From assembly GCA_002343825.1 (NCBI GenBank), contig DDSL01000008.1, forward strand, positions 44,100 to 68,661: 24,562 nt of DNA. The letters run 5' to 3'. How positions within the stretch are numbered: position 1 is the stretch's first letter; each line of letters begins with the position of its first letter. The position numbers were made by a program, and so were the translations under genes. The DNA comes from Chthonomonas sp. UBA2391. Its GTDB lineage: Bacteria > Armatimonadota > Fimbriimonadia > Fimbriimonadales > Fimbriimonadaceae. This document shows, in pieces, positions 1 to 6,514 of the stretch. The notes beneath the pieces were generated by a model. That model had not been told where the DNA came from. It did no database searches and saw nothing but the letters and a program-made list of their open reading frames with translations.

Positions 1-118
1 CGGCCCTGATCTCGGGATCAAGACTCAACTCCGCCGCCCGTTTGGCCACATCTTCGCGGACCGGCAGATCCTGAACCCGCCAGATTTGCTCCTGGAGGTT
101 ATGCAGCGACCCGACCAC
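1..118 (-). CDS. Unidentified gene downstream of cheD, 5' end only (cut by window edge)
   Basis: A GTG at 118-116 opens a frame that stays open to the window edge (39 codons; start of product MVGSLHNLQEQIW). It is preceded by a strong Shine-Dalgarno, AAGGAGG, about 5-6 nt upstream, lying inside the 3' end of cheD, so the gene overlaps cheD by about 20 nt and is probably translationally coupled. The visible residues are hydrophilic and look helical (PVREDVAKRAAELSLDPEIR). In Bacillus-type flagellar operons cheD is followed by the flagellar sigma factor gene, but these residues do not match a FliA N-terminus that I recognise. Function is left open; position suggests a role in chemotaxis, motility or its regulation. 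Confidence 0.6.
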   Translation of the reverse strand, partial: MVGSLHNLQEQIWRVQDLPVREDVAKRAAELSLDPEIRA

Positions 119-629
119 GGATGGCCTCCTTCAGGTTGCAAAGGTCGCGGGTTGCTTCATTCAGAGTGCGGATCGTCACGACCCCGGTCGTGGCATGAAA
201 GATCATCGTCCGGCCGGCCCCACCAGCCACATCCTTGGCCACCGTCAGAATCCTCGAGGATTCCAAAAGTTTTTGGACCGCCGCGATGTTCCGGTCTCCA
301 ACTCGGAGAGTCGTCGAAGTCTGACTCCCAAGTGAGAAGAGATGTGCGCCGCCTCCATAGGCTGCCAGCAGTCGACTTGTCCGCGCTCCGAGTCCCGTCA
401 TCTGGCGCAGCAGTTCCGGGATCCCCGTGTCCGCGTACTTTCCCAGCGGCTCGTTGTCCCGATGACTCGGGAGCTCGGAGAGCACGACATGGATCATGCC
501 GGAGATGTCGGTCGTGGGATCATAGAGCGCCAATCCGATGCAGCTTCCCAGTCCGATGCACTGATATTTGGCCGGACCTTTTGCCACATGGATATCGCCC
601 ATGCCGACATTGAATGTGGGCTCTAGCAC
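99..629 (-). CDS. cheD: CheD, chemoreceptor glutamine deamidase
   Basis: CheD deamidates glutamines on chemoreceptors and, in CheC-containing bacteria, binds and stimulates CheC. I chose the GTG at 629 (176 aa): the SD-like GAGGAGG at the end of cheC lies about 10 nt before it. An ATG nine codons further in (602) is an alternative. The family core is visible: GLGSC with the nucleophile Cys30, then His47 in GMIHVVL, the same 17-residue spacing as Cys27-His44 of Thermotoga CheD. The C-terminal half has the usual YGGGAHLFSLG and VGDRNIAAVQKLL segments and AKDVAGGAGR. The position of the third family residue, Thr21 in Thermotoga, is occupied by Cys24. The gene starts right after the cheC stop and its 3' end overlaps the next gene. 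Confidence 0.93.
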   Translation of the reverse strand: MLEPTFNVGMGDIHVAKGPAKYQCIGLGSCIGLALYDPTTDISGMIHVVLSELPSHRDNEPLGKYADTGIPELLRQMTGLGARTSRLLAAYGGGAHLFSLGSQTSTTLRVGDRNIAAVQKLLESSRILTVAKDVAGGAGRTMIFHATTGVVTIRTLNEATRDLCNLKEAIRGRVAA

Positions 630-631
630 GA

Positions 632-1261
632 TTAGGCCGCCTCCTCGATCCCGAGACCTTTGAAGAAGACGGTCAGTCCCGAGCGGGAGGGGATGCACAT
701 AAAGTAGCCCTGAGTCTCGTTGGCAGCGTCGAAAATCGACGTCTCCAGCGCCAACACCACCGAGTCGCTCATCTCCGCTTCGGTCATGATGCTGGAGGCG
801 AGAGCCCCCACCATCTCCATCCCTAACATCGGAGGAGTCGATTCGAGGTGAAGTTGGGTGAAGTCACTGAGGGCGGCCAGAAAGCTGGAGTTGATGATGT
901 TGCCGATCTCGAGCATTGCGCTGGTGGCAATCTCGTCGACATCGGCCGGGGTCTCCGGGCTTGACCCCAGGAGCATCCGCCAGAGGGTTTGGGCGCTGGC
1001 CCAAGGGAAGAGGAAGGCCAGATGACCCTCGACGTCCCCACAAAACGGCATCAAGACCCCAACGCACATGGCCTCAGGATCGGGCGTCAACTGGTGGACA
1101 TGTTCCGCCGGCAAGAGATCCACCTGCGGAATCGCCATGTTGAACGGCTTGTCGGTCAGTTCGCTAAGGGATTTCAGGGCATGACCCAATCCGATATTGG
1201 CCATCTCGTGCAATGCCGACATGGCAAGTAAGCTTAGTTGTTCTCCCCGGTTTGTCCCCAT
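632..1261 (-). CDS. cheC: CheC, CheY-P phosphatase
   Basis: CheC dephosphorylates CheY-P and acts with CheD in adaptation. With the start at 1261 (MGTNRGEQLS) the product is 209 aa, a normal CheC length. Both active-site helices are intact: E19-x2-N22 in ALHEMANIGLGHA, and E118-x2-N121 in MLEIGNIINSSF, each followed by the family's small residues. The two-fold pseudosymmetry and two complete E-x2-N motifs separate it from FliY-type paralogues and single-site CheX. Upstream in-frame TTG (1321) or ATG (1282) starts are possible but add residues unlike the family. It heads the minus-strand operon; the stop codon lies two bases before the cheD GTG. No clear SD or sigma-28 promoter is visible; the 5' region is instead rich in hairpins. 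Confidence 0.92.
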   Translation of the reverse strand: MGTNRGEQLSLLAMSALHEMANIGLGHALKSLSELTDKPFNMAIPQVDLLPAEHVHQLTPDPEAMCVGVLMPFCGDVEGHLAFLFPWASAQTLWRMLLGSSPETPADVDEIATSAMLEIGNIINSSFLAALSDFTQLHLESTPPMLGMEMVGALASSIMTEAEMSDSVVLALETSIFDAANETQGYFMCIPSRSGLTVFFKGLGIEEAA

Positions 1262-1484
1262 GAATCCCCACAGTGAGACCATCCCCAATGGTCCAGTCTG
1301 GAAGTTCCACTTGAGGAGCAAACAGCCCCCGGCAAGCCTGCCGGATCACCCCCATTCACCGAGAGGTCCTGGGTCTTTTTCGGGGCGGGAACTCTTCCCG
1401 CCACCTCGTGGTTATTCCTGTTACCTCGCTCAAACGGCGAGGTCTCCAAGAACCCTCAACCAAGCAAACCAATCCTCAATCCCA

Positions 1485-1527
1485 CGGTGCGGGTCCTCAT
1501 CCTAGGCCCGCACCGCTTTTCTTTCTT
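1485..1527 (+). terminator. Intrinsic-terminator-like hairpin upstream of phr
   Basis: A 9-bp GC-rich stem (CGGTGCGGG at 1485-1493 with CCCGCACCG at 1507-1515) is followed by CTTTTCTTTCTTT. Read on the plus strand this is a good Rho-independent terminator shape, yet no plus-strand gene precedes it. It may terminate an unrecognised small RNA or simply insulate phr. Confidence 0.5.
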
Positions 1528-1550
1528 TAACTTTGGGAGTGCTCGCCACG

Positions 1551-1556
1551 TAAAGT
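1551..1556 (+). promoter_or_regulatory. -10-like box directly before phr
   Basis: TAAAGT sits 7 nt before the phr ATG. A transcript from it would begin at or next to the start codon. No convincing -35 was found; it is one of several similarly placed boxes in the window. Confidence 0.35.
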
Positions 1557-1563
1557 CGTTGGG

Positions 1564-2979
1564 ATGAAGAAAAGTGCCCTCGTTTGGATCCGCCGAGACC
1601 TCCGCTTGCATGACCACGCCGCCCTAGCTGCGGCAACCCAACGTGCCGAGCGAGTCGCAGTGGTGTTCGTCTTCGATACAGAAATTCTCAAGCACCTGCA
1701 GGATCGAGACGACCGCCGTTTAACCTTCATCCACGGCTGCCTCAAGGAAGTCGATGAACAGCTCCGAGCCGAGGGATCGCGCTTGATCGTGCTCCATGGC
1801 GACCCCGTCGAAGAGATCCCTCGACTCGCGGCCCAACTGCAGGTCGAGGAGCTCCACTTCAATCGCGACTACGAACCCTATGCCATCCAACGCGATGCGC
1901 TCGTCACGGCCCGGGTTTCGGCGGAGGTCCACCACCACAAAGACACCGTGGTGATGGAAGCAGACGAGGTCCGAACCGGCTCCGGGGGCCCCTTCAAGGT
2001 CTACACACCCTACGGTCGAGCCTGGCGAAATACGGTCCGGGAACGAGATCTGGCCGAACGCGTGGTCCATCCAGGGCACTGGTGGCCAGCCCAAGATCTA
2101 GGGGCCACGTCCAGTCTGCCGAGTCTTGAGGATCTCGGCTTTCAGCCCGGGAACCTCTTCATCACCCCCGGAACCCAGGCCGGAACTTCGCGACTCCTTC
2201 AGTTTGGGCAACGGATGGCGCACTATGGGGAGCGTCGAAACTTTCCCGCCGAAGATGGGACCAGCAACCTGAGCCCCTACTTTCGGCACGGCGCCCTCAG
2301 CATTCGCCAGGCCTTCCGGTATGCCGCCACCCTGCCCAGCGAAGGAAGCGAAAAGTGGCAGGCCGAACTCATCTGGCGCGAGTTCTACCAAATGATCCTC
2401 GCCGAATTCCCCCACGTCGTGCGGGGGGCTTTCAAGCCCGAGATGGATGCGGTCGAGTGGCAACACCAGCCCGACCATCTTCAGGCATGGATCCAGGGCC
2501 AGACCGGCTATCCGATCATCGATGCCGCGATGCGTTGCTTTCGGGCCACGGGCTGGATGCACAACCGGCTCCGCATGGTAGTCGCTAGCTTTCTGACCAA
2601 GGACTTGTTGATCCACTGGCAGGAGGGCGAGTCTTACTTCGCGCGAATGCTGCTCGATTTCGACCTCGCCCAGAACAATGGCGGCTGGCAATGGGCCGCC
2701 AGTACCGGGGTCGATGCCCAGCCCTACTTCCGCATCTTTAATCCCAAGCTCCAGAGCGAACGGTTTGATCCAAAGGGCGAGTTCATCCGGGAATGGGTCC
2801 CCGAATTGACCGGTCTCGACGGAAAATCCATTCATGCTCCGGCCGAGTCCGGCCCGCTTGAACTCCTCGCCGCGGGCGTCACTCTGGGCCAAAACTATCC
2901 ACGCCCGATCGTCGATCACGCAACCCAAAAACCCCTCGCGATCCAGATGTTGGCTTCAATTGCGCCCGTAAAGGCATAA
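1564..2979 (+). CDS. phr: Class I CPD deoxyribodipyrimidine photolyase
   Basis: This enzyme uses blue light and reduced FAD to split cyclobutane pyrimidine dimers in DNA. The 471-aa length is typical. The N-terminal Rossmann antenna domain begins ALVWIRRDLRLHDHAAL, and the linker follows from about residue 130. The C-terminal FAD/DNA-binding domain shows TSNLSPYFRHGALS, WREFYQ, and the signature ATGWMHNRLRM...FLTKDLLIHW...FDLAQNNGGWQWAASTG. The Trp-rich signature includes the positions used for electron transfer and the Asn that contacts FAD N5 in CPD photolyases (the N of QNNGGWQW). The frame is complete and intact. It is followed 44 bp later by the membrane cyclase-like gene on the same strand, with no obvious functional link. 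The cryptochrome alternative is less likely given the full bacterial CPD signature. Confidence 0.95.
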   Translation: MKKSALVWIRRDLRLHDHAALAAATQRAERVAVVFVFDTEILKHLQDRDDRRLTFIHGCLKEVDEQLRAEGSRLIVLHGDPVEEIPRLAAQLQVEELHFNRDYEPYAIQRDALVTARVSAEVHHHKDTVVMEADEVRTGSGGPFKVYTPYGRAWRNTVRERDLAERVVHPGHWWPAQDLGATSSLPSLEDLGFQPGNLFITPGTQAGTSRLLQFGQRMAHYGERRNFPAEDGTSNLSPYFRHGALSIRQAFRYAATLPSEGSEKWQAELIWREFYQMILAEFPHVVRGAFKPEMDAVEWQHQPDHLQAWIQGQTGYPIIDAAMRCFRATGWMHNRLRMVVASFLTKDLLIHWQEGESYFARMLLDFDLAQNNGGWQWAASTGVDAQPYFRIFNPKLQSERFDPKGEFIREWVPELTGLDGKSIHAPAESGPLELLAAGVTLGQNYPRPIVDHATQKPLAIQMLASIAPVKA

Positions 2980-3008
2980 ATCGGGAGGCAGTCGGGGCAA
3001 AAGATCCG

Positions 3009-3014
3009 TAAACT
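3009..3014 (+). promoter_or_regulatory. -10-like box before the cyclase-like gene
   Basis: TAAACT lies 9 nt before the ATG at 3024, in the 44-bp gap after phr. No -35 or good SD was found. Together with similar boxes elsewhere it hints at leaderless transcription. Confidence 0.3.
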
Positions 3015-3023
3015 CTATCGCGG

Positions 3024-4691
3024 ATGACAGGTTTTGCTGAACTGGTGGACCATCTCCGGGCCCATCCCGACGATGTTCGACGGACCCCGGGAGACCTCGC
3101 GCGTCAGTTTCGGATCGATGAAGTCGAAGTGGCCCAATTCTTGGGTGCCTTGCAGAGCGGAACCGTGGGCAGAGGCCACCTGCGCCCGACCTATGACCCC
3201 AAGTCGACCATTGGCCTTATTCTCCAAAGACCGTACTACGTGCTCGTCTGTGTGAACCTGGCGATGTTGTTCGGCCTCGTTCTCTTCCGGATCTTGCGCC
3301 AGGTTTTCGAGATCAACGAGAGAGTCACCACCACCGCCGCGATCATCATCGTGCTCACGTCGCTGGTGATCAACCTCTACGTGCTGTTTCGAGTTGGAAT
3401 GGCCCGTGTGGCGATGATCGGTGCCCCGCTCTTCTGCTTTGCTCTGGGTCTCGGAGCCGCGATCCGGGTTCGGCCTCCCGCATTCGAATGGGGTGGCTTT
3501 TTGGGCGGGTTCTTGATGGTCCTGCTCTATGGGTTTTTGGCCCTTCCGATCGCCGTACTCGGGGGTTTTCGCAACATCCAGAGGGAGCAATTGGCCTCCG
3601 CTCGCCTGAGCCGTCAAGATCTGCTCGAGCAACTTTTCGCCGTGCGGGAGCGGATTCGCCGGGTCTCGGGCAAGACCGAAACGATCCATAAGGGTCCGTT
3701 CTGGAGGATGGTCTCTTTTGAACAGATCCGCAACTACGCGTTCGGTTTCACCTTCATTTGGACCGCTCTTTCGGGTCTGTCGATGCGATTCTTGGATCCG
3801 ACCGGCGTTGCTCTCACCCAGGCGAAAATGACCACCGGCTGGCTCATCGTCAACGGGGTGAGCGCCCTCGTGTTGCTGGCCTCGACGTTTGCCTTTGGGT
3901 TCCTCAGCCGAGACCCCAAGCGGTCGCTCATCTTGGGCGGGATCATCATGCTGGCGGGGATCCTCGCAAGCGCCATCCCTTTTGGTCCGGCGGCCTACAC
4001 GATTTGGAACAAGTCGAACTGGGGAAATGTCCTCATCGGGTATGCGATTTACCTCCCGGTTGTTCTCGCTGGAGGCATTGGTGGACAAATCGAGGACCAC
4101 GCCGAGAAGAAGAAGCTGCTTTCTGAGGATCAGCCAACCCTTCTGATGGCCGAAATGCTCGCGCTGGAATGGAAGCTGCGGCCACAGGCTCGGCGGGTCT
4201 GCGTGATGGTTGTTGACGCCGAAAAGAGCTCGGTGATGAAGGCGAGCGCCGATCCGTTCGAAGCCGAGTGGTCCTTCCGCGCCTATCAGCAATGGCTCGC
4301 CGAGCTCGCTGGAAAGCATCTCGGGACCGTCCACTCCACGGCCGGGGATGGCGCCGTGATCGGATTCGCCTCGGTGAATGACGCCGTCGCCGCTGGACTT
4401 GAGATCCAACGGGAAGTGACGCGGTTTAACCAAACGGTTAACCGCCTCCAATCACCCTTCCGATTGAGGATTGGCCTGCACTCGGGCGAGGTGCAAGGGG
4501 ATTTGGACCAAGTTCAATTTGCCGCGGTCATCGACATCGCCGCTCACGTCGAAAAGTCTGGCCCCGTGGGCGGCCTGACCCTCAGCCGCACTGTCACTGA
4601 AGCCCTGCCCGCGGGAACTTATCATCCCCTCGACAAGGTGGTCGACGGGTTTGAGGTCTTTGTCTACAAGCAACCGGAGTTCGCGGTTTGA
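3024..4691 (+). CDS. Eight-TM membrane protein with degenerate class III nucleotide cyclase domain
   Basis: The N-terminal ~45 residues are soluble and helical, possibly a small winged-helix-like segment. Hydrophobic segments follow at roughly 70-92, 105-127, 131-150 and 157-183, then a basic cytoplasmic loop (~185-235), then 237-258, 272-294, 300-326 and 332-354, giving two blocks of four. Residues ~388-530 form a class III cyclase homology domain: metal-binding Asp398 (VMVVDAEK) and Asp442 (TAGDGAVIGF), 44 residues apart as in active cyclases, then RIGLHSGEV and VIDIAAHVE. By alignment to the mycobacterial Rv1625c pattern the substrate Lys is Ser438, the base-recognition Asp is Val497, the catalytic Asn is Asp504 and the transition-state Arg is His508. 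It may therefore bind metal/nucleotide without normal cyclase activity. Its stop overlaps the lipB TTG start. Confidence 0.8.
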   Translation: MTGFAELVDHLRAHPDDVRRTPGDLARQFRIDEVEVAQFLGALQSGTVGRGHLRPTYDPKSTIGLILQRPYYVLVCVNLAMLFGLVLFRILRQVFEINERVTTTAAIIIVLTSLVINLYVLFRVGMARVAMIGAPLFCFALGLGAAIRVRPPAFEWGGFLGGFLMVLLYGFLALPIAVLGGFRNIQREQLASARLSRQDLLEQLFAVRERIRRVSGKTETIHKGPFWRMVSFEQIRNYAFGFTFIWTALSGLSMRFLDPTGVALTQAKMTTGWLIVNGVSALVLLASTFAFGFLSRDPKRSLILGGIIMLAGILASAIPFGPAAYTIWNKSNWGNVLIGYAIYLPVVLAGGIGGQIEDHAEKKKLLSEDQPTLLMAEMLALEWKLRPQARRVCVMVVDAEKSSVMKASADPFEAEWSFRAYQQWLAELAGKHLGTVHSTAGDGAVIGFASVNDAVAAGLEIQREVTRFNQTVNRLQSPFRLRIGLHSGEVQGDLDQVQFAAVIDIAAHVEKSGPVGGLTLSRTVTEALPAGTYHPLDKVVDGFEVFVYKQPEFAV

Positions 4692-5326
4692 ACTTCCAGG
4701 TCCAAGACTGGGGCAAGCTGGGATATCAGGATGCTTGGGATCGCCAACTGGAAATCCACCAAATGGTTAGAGACGGCGGCCCCGATACTCTTGTATTCGT
4801 CGAACACCCTGCTGTCTACACTCTTGGGGCTAGCTTTCATTCGGAAAACTTGATCCACCCTGAGGCATGGTATGCGGAGCAGGGCATCGAGATCATCCGC
4901 ACGGACCGCGGTGGCGATATCACCTATCATGGCCCTAACCAATTGGTGATCTATCCCATCTTCGACCTGAACCGCCACGGTCGAGGGCTGCATCCCTGGG
5001 TCCGGAATCTGGAGCAAGTGATTCTCAACGTGGCGTCTCAATTTGGCCTCGAGCCGCGGCTCTTCCCACCGCATACCGGAGTTTGGGTGGGCGACCGAAA
5101 GCTGGCCGCGATTGGAATCAAGATCAAGAAATGGATCAGTCTCCACGGAATCGCCCTGAACTGCAGCAATGATCTTTCACCATTTGGTTGGATCATCCCC
5201 TGTGGCATTGCCGATTATGGGGTCACCAGCCTGTCGCAAGAGACCGGCCGTCTTGTAACCCCGGATGAAGCCAAACCCAAAGTGATCGCCGCATTTCAGG
5301 ACGTCTTCAGCCCGCGCTCCATCTGA
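4688..5326 (+). CDS. lipB: LipB, octanoyl-[ACP]:protein N-octanoyltransferase
   Basis: LipB moves octanoate from acyl carrier protein to the lipoyl domains of 2-oxoacid dehydrogenases and GcvH in the cytoplasm, the step before LipA inserts sulfur. The 212-aa product is of family length. It shows DRGGDITYHGPNQ (substrate-binding RGG-x-YHGPGQ element), the catalytic Lys138 in KLAAIGIKIK, HGIALNCSND and the nucleophile Cys172 in IIPCGI. The start is a TTG overlapping the stop of the upstream gene (TTGA), which implies translational coupling; family alignment (MNFQVQDWG) fits this start. The 3' end overlaps the convergent DinB-fold gene by 31 nt. No lipA is in the window. Confidence 0.95.
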   Translation: MNFQVQDWGKLGYQDAWDRQLEIHQMVRDGGPDTLVFVEHPAVYTLGASFHSENLIHPEAWYAEQGIEIIRTDRGGDITYHGPNQLVIYPIFDLNRHGRGLHPWVRNLEQVILNVASQFGLEPRLFPPHTGVWVGDRKLAAIGIKIKKWISLHGIALNCSNDLSPFGWIIPCGIADYGVTSLSQETGRLVTPDEAKPKVIAAFQDVFSPRSI

Positions 5327-5847
5327 CCGATGTGCCGGTCTAGGTGGTCGGCCATCAAGACGAGAACATCGCCCACGTTGAACTTAAACAGCGGCACCGC
5401 TGGCCAGGCCATCTTTGAGCCGACAAGATCCTTGCCCCGGGCTTCTCGAATCCATCTCGACAAGCAGTCCAAGTTCTCCGGCAGGAACTCCTTCAGGGAT
5501 TCTGGGTAGGGCCCACCCCCGGGCTTGAATTGCCCCGGAACCGGCGCATTCCCCCTGGGACCAGCCGCCTTAATCACCTGCTTGGCCATGAAGGTATGTC
5601 GAAACTCCGAGCCTGGATCCGTAGCAGGGAGGCTCTTCAACAGGTTCTCAAACGGTCCTTTGTAGGGTTGTTCGCTCAGGCGAAGATGCTCGAGCATCTG
5701 GCCAAACGACCATGGATGCCCCTGAATCTGAGCCGACAAATCGGCCGTCGCTTGCGGCGCAATCGCATTCCACCGTTTGGTGAGTTCTTCTGCTTGGCGT
5801 TCGAGATGGTCGATCAATTGGCCCTGAGTCATGCGTCCGGAGGTCAT
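5296..5847 (-). CDS. DinB-superfamily (four-helix, metal-binding) protein
   Basis: At 183 aa it has DinB/YfiT-like size and pattern: WSFGQMLEHL near residue 54 and LMADHLDRHIGQMERGL at the C-terminus. These supply the three candidate metal-binding histidines His54, His168 and His172. Such proteins are four-helix bundles; members include mycothiol- or bacillithiol-dependent transferases and many of unknown role, so no substrate is assigned. The start at 5847 is preceded by GGGAG immediately before the ATG and by a GATACT box; an internal ATG (MTQGQL, 5832) is an alternative. The gene diverges from the RNase HIII gene with only 24 bp between starts, and its 3' end runs 31 nt into lipB. Confidence 0.8.
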   Translation of the reverse strand: MTSGRMTQGQLIDHLERQAEELTKRWNAIAPQATADLSAQIQGHPWSFGQMLEHLRLSEQPYKGPFENLLKSLPATDPGSEFRHTFMAKQVIKAAGPRGNAPVPGQFKPGGGPYPESLKEFLPENLDCLSRWIREARGKDLVGSKMAWPAVPLFKFNVGDVLVLMADHLDRHIGQMERGLKTS

Positions 5848-5871
5848 CTCCCAGTATCATCCCCCATCGCG
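5848..5871. promoter_or_regulatory. 24-bp divergent promoter between dinB-like gene and rnhC
   Basis: The two starts are separated by only 24 bp. The same few bases read as a -10-like box in each direction: TATCAT on the plus strand (5855-5860, 11 nt before the rnhC ATG) and GATACT on the minus strand (5853-5858, 5 nt before the minus ATG). If both are used, the promoters overlap completely and must compete; each -35 would lie inside the opposite gene. Confidence 0.35.
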
Positions 5872-6489
5872 ATGCAAGAAGGCCATATCGGAGTGGATGA
5901 AAGTGGAAAAGGGGATTACTTTGGGCCTCTGGTCATTGCCGCCTGCTATGTGGGTCCCGAGCACTACGCCGAGCTCGATGGCGTGATGGACAGCAAAAAG
6001 CTGACCGACAAGACCGCCCTTGCCCTCGCTCAGCGGATCAAGGCGACTTGTCCGTGCAGCGTCATCGCCATTGGACCCGCTAAGTACAACGAGCTTCACG
6101 CCAAGATGCGCAATCTGAACCGAATCCTTGAGTGGGGCCACGCTCAGGCGATCGAGAATGTACTCAAGCTCCAGCCCTCGCGCTTGGCTATCAGTGACCA
6201 ATTTGCCAATCCTGCCGGTTTGCTCCGGATGCTCGCGAGCAAGAAGATCGAGATCGAGCTCCAGAGCAAGGTCCGCGCCGAAGCGGACATCGCCGTGGCC
6301 GCCGCCTCGATCCTAGCCCGTGCCGAGTTTCTGAACCGCCTCGCCTCCCTGGGCAATCAGTTCGGCATGACCCTCCCGAAAGGTGCCACGAGCGTGAAGG
6401 AACCCGCCCGCCGCTTTCTGGCCACCCACGGAAGAGAAGCCCTCGGCCAAGTCGCCAAACTCCACTTCAAGACGACCAACGAACTCTAG
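5872..6489 (+). CDS. rnhC: Ribonuclease HIII catalytic domain (short form)
   Basis: RNase HIII cleaves RNA in RNA/DNA hybrids, removing R-loops and misincorporated RNA. The signature GVDESGKGDYFGPLV is of the HIII type rather than the HII type (DEAGRG). The four acidic residues expected are present: Asp9, Glu10, Asp109 (AISDQFA) and Asp139 (AEADIAVAAASILAR). The product is 205 aa, whereas typical RNase HIII is about 300 aa with an N-terminal TBP-like substrate-binding domain; here the catalytic core starts at residue 5. The frame is open upstream to 5530 but that part is antisense to the DinB-fold gene and has no TBP-like features, so ATG 5872 was chosen. It is intact and convergent with the giant secreted protein gene. 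Confidence 0.88.
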   Translation: MQEGHIGVDESGKGDYFGPLVIAACYVGPEHYAELDGVMDSKKLTDKTALALAQRIKATCPCSVIAIGPAKYNELHAKMRNLNRILEWGHAQAIENVLKLQPSRLAISDQFANPAGLLRMLASKKIEIELQSKVRAEADIAVAAASILARAEFLNRLASLGNQFGMTLPKGATSVKEPARRFLATHGREALGQVAKLHFKTTNEL

Positions 6490-6494
6490 TCTCA

Positions 6495-6512
6495 GCCGAG
6501 ACCAGGCTCGGC
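6495..6512. terminator. Short hairpin between convergent rnhC and giant gene
   Basis: GCCGAG (6495-6500) and CTCGGC (6507-6512) form a 6-bp GC stem in the 25-bp space between the two convergent stops. There is no T-run on either side, so it is at most a weak bidirectional terminator. Confidence 0.3.
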
Positions 6513-6514
6513 GG

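Larger units (their letters stand above)
1262..1563. other. Gene-free, hairpin-rich stretch between cheC and phr
   Basis: No credible coding region was found. Five perfect stems are visible: 1277-1282/1288-1293, 1329-1334/1339-1344, 1384-1391/1395-1402 (8 bp, 3-nt loop), 1424-1429/1437-1442, and 1485-1493/1507-1515 (9 bp). The last is followed on the plus strand by a T-rich run. On the minus strand all of this would be the promoter or 5' leader of the cheCD operon; on the plus strand it could be a small RNA ending in the terminator-like stem. I could not match it to a known riboswitch class, 6S or SRP RNA by eye. Confidence 0.5.

Noticed and set aside
2098..2928. Minus-strand open frame of 276 codons within phr
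   Set aside because: Mirror of photolyase coding sequence without recognisable motifs.
3015..4451. Long minus-strand open frame of 478 codons
   Set aside because: It lies antisense to the membrane cyclase-like gene, is low-complexity and charged with no domain, and results from codon bias in GC-rich DNA.
5530..5871. N-terminal extension of RNase HIII
   Set aside because: In frame, but antisense to the DinB-fold gene and with no TBP-like domain character; ATG 5872 matches the family core.
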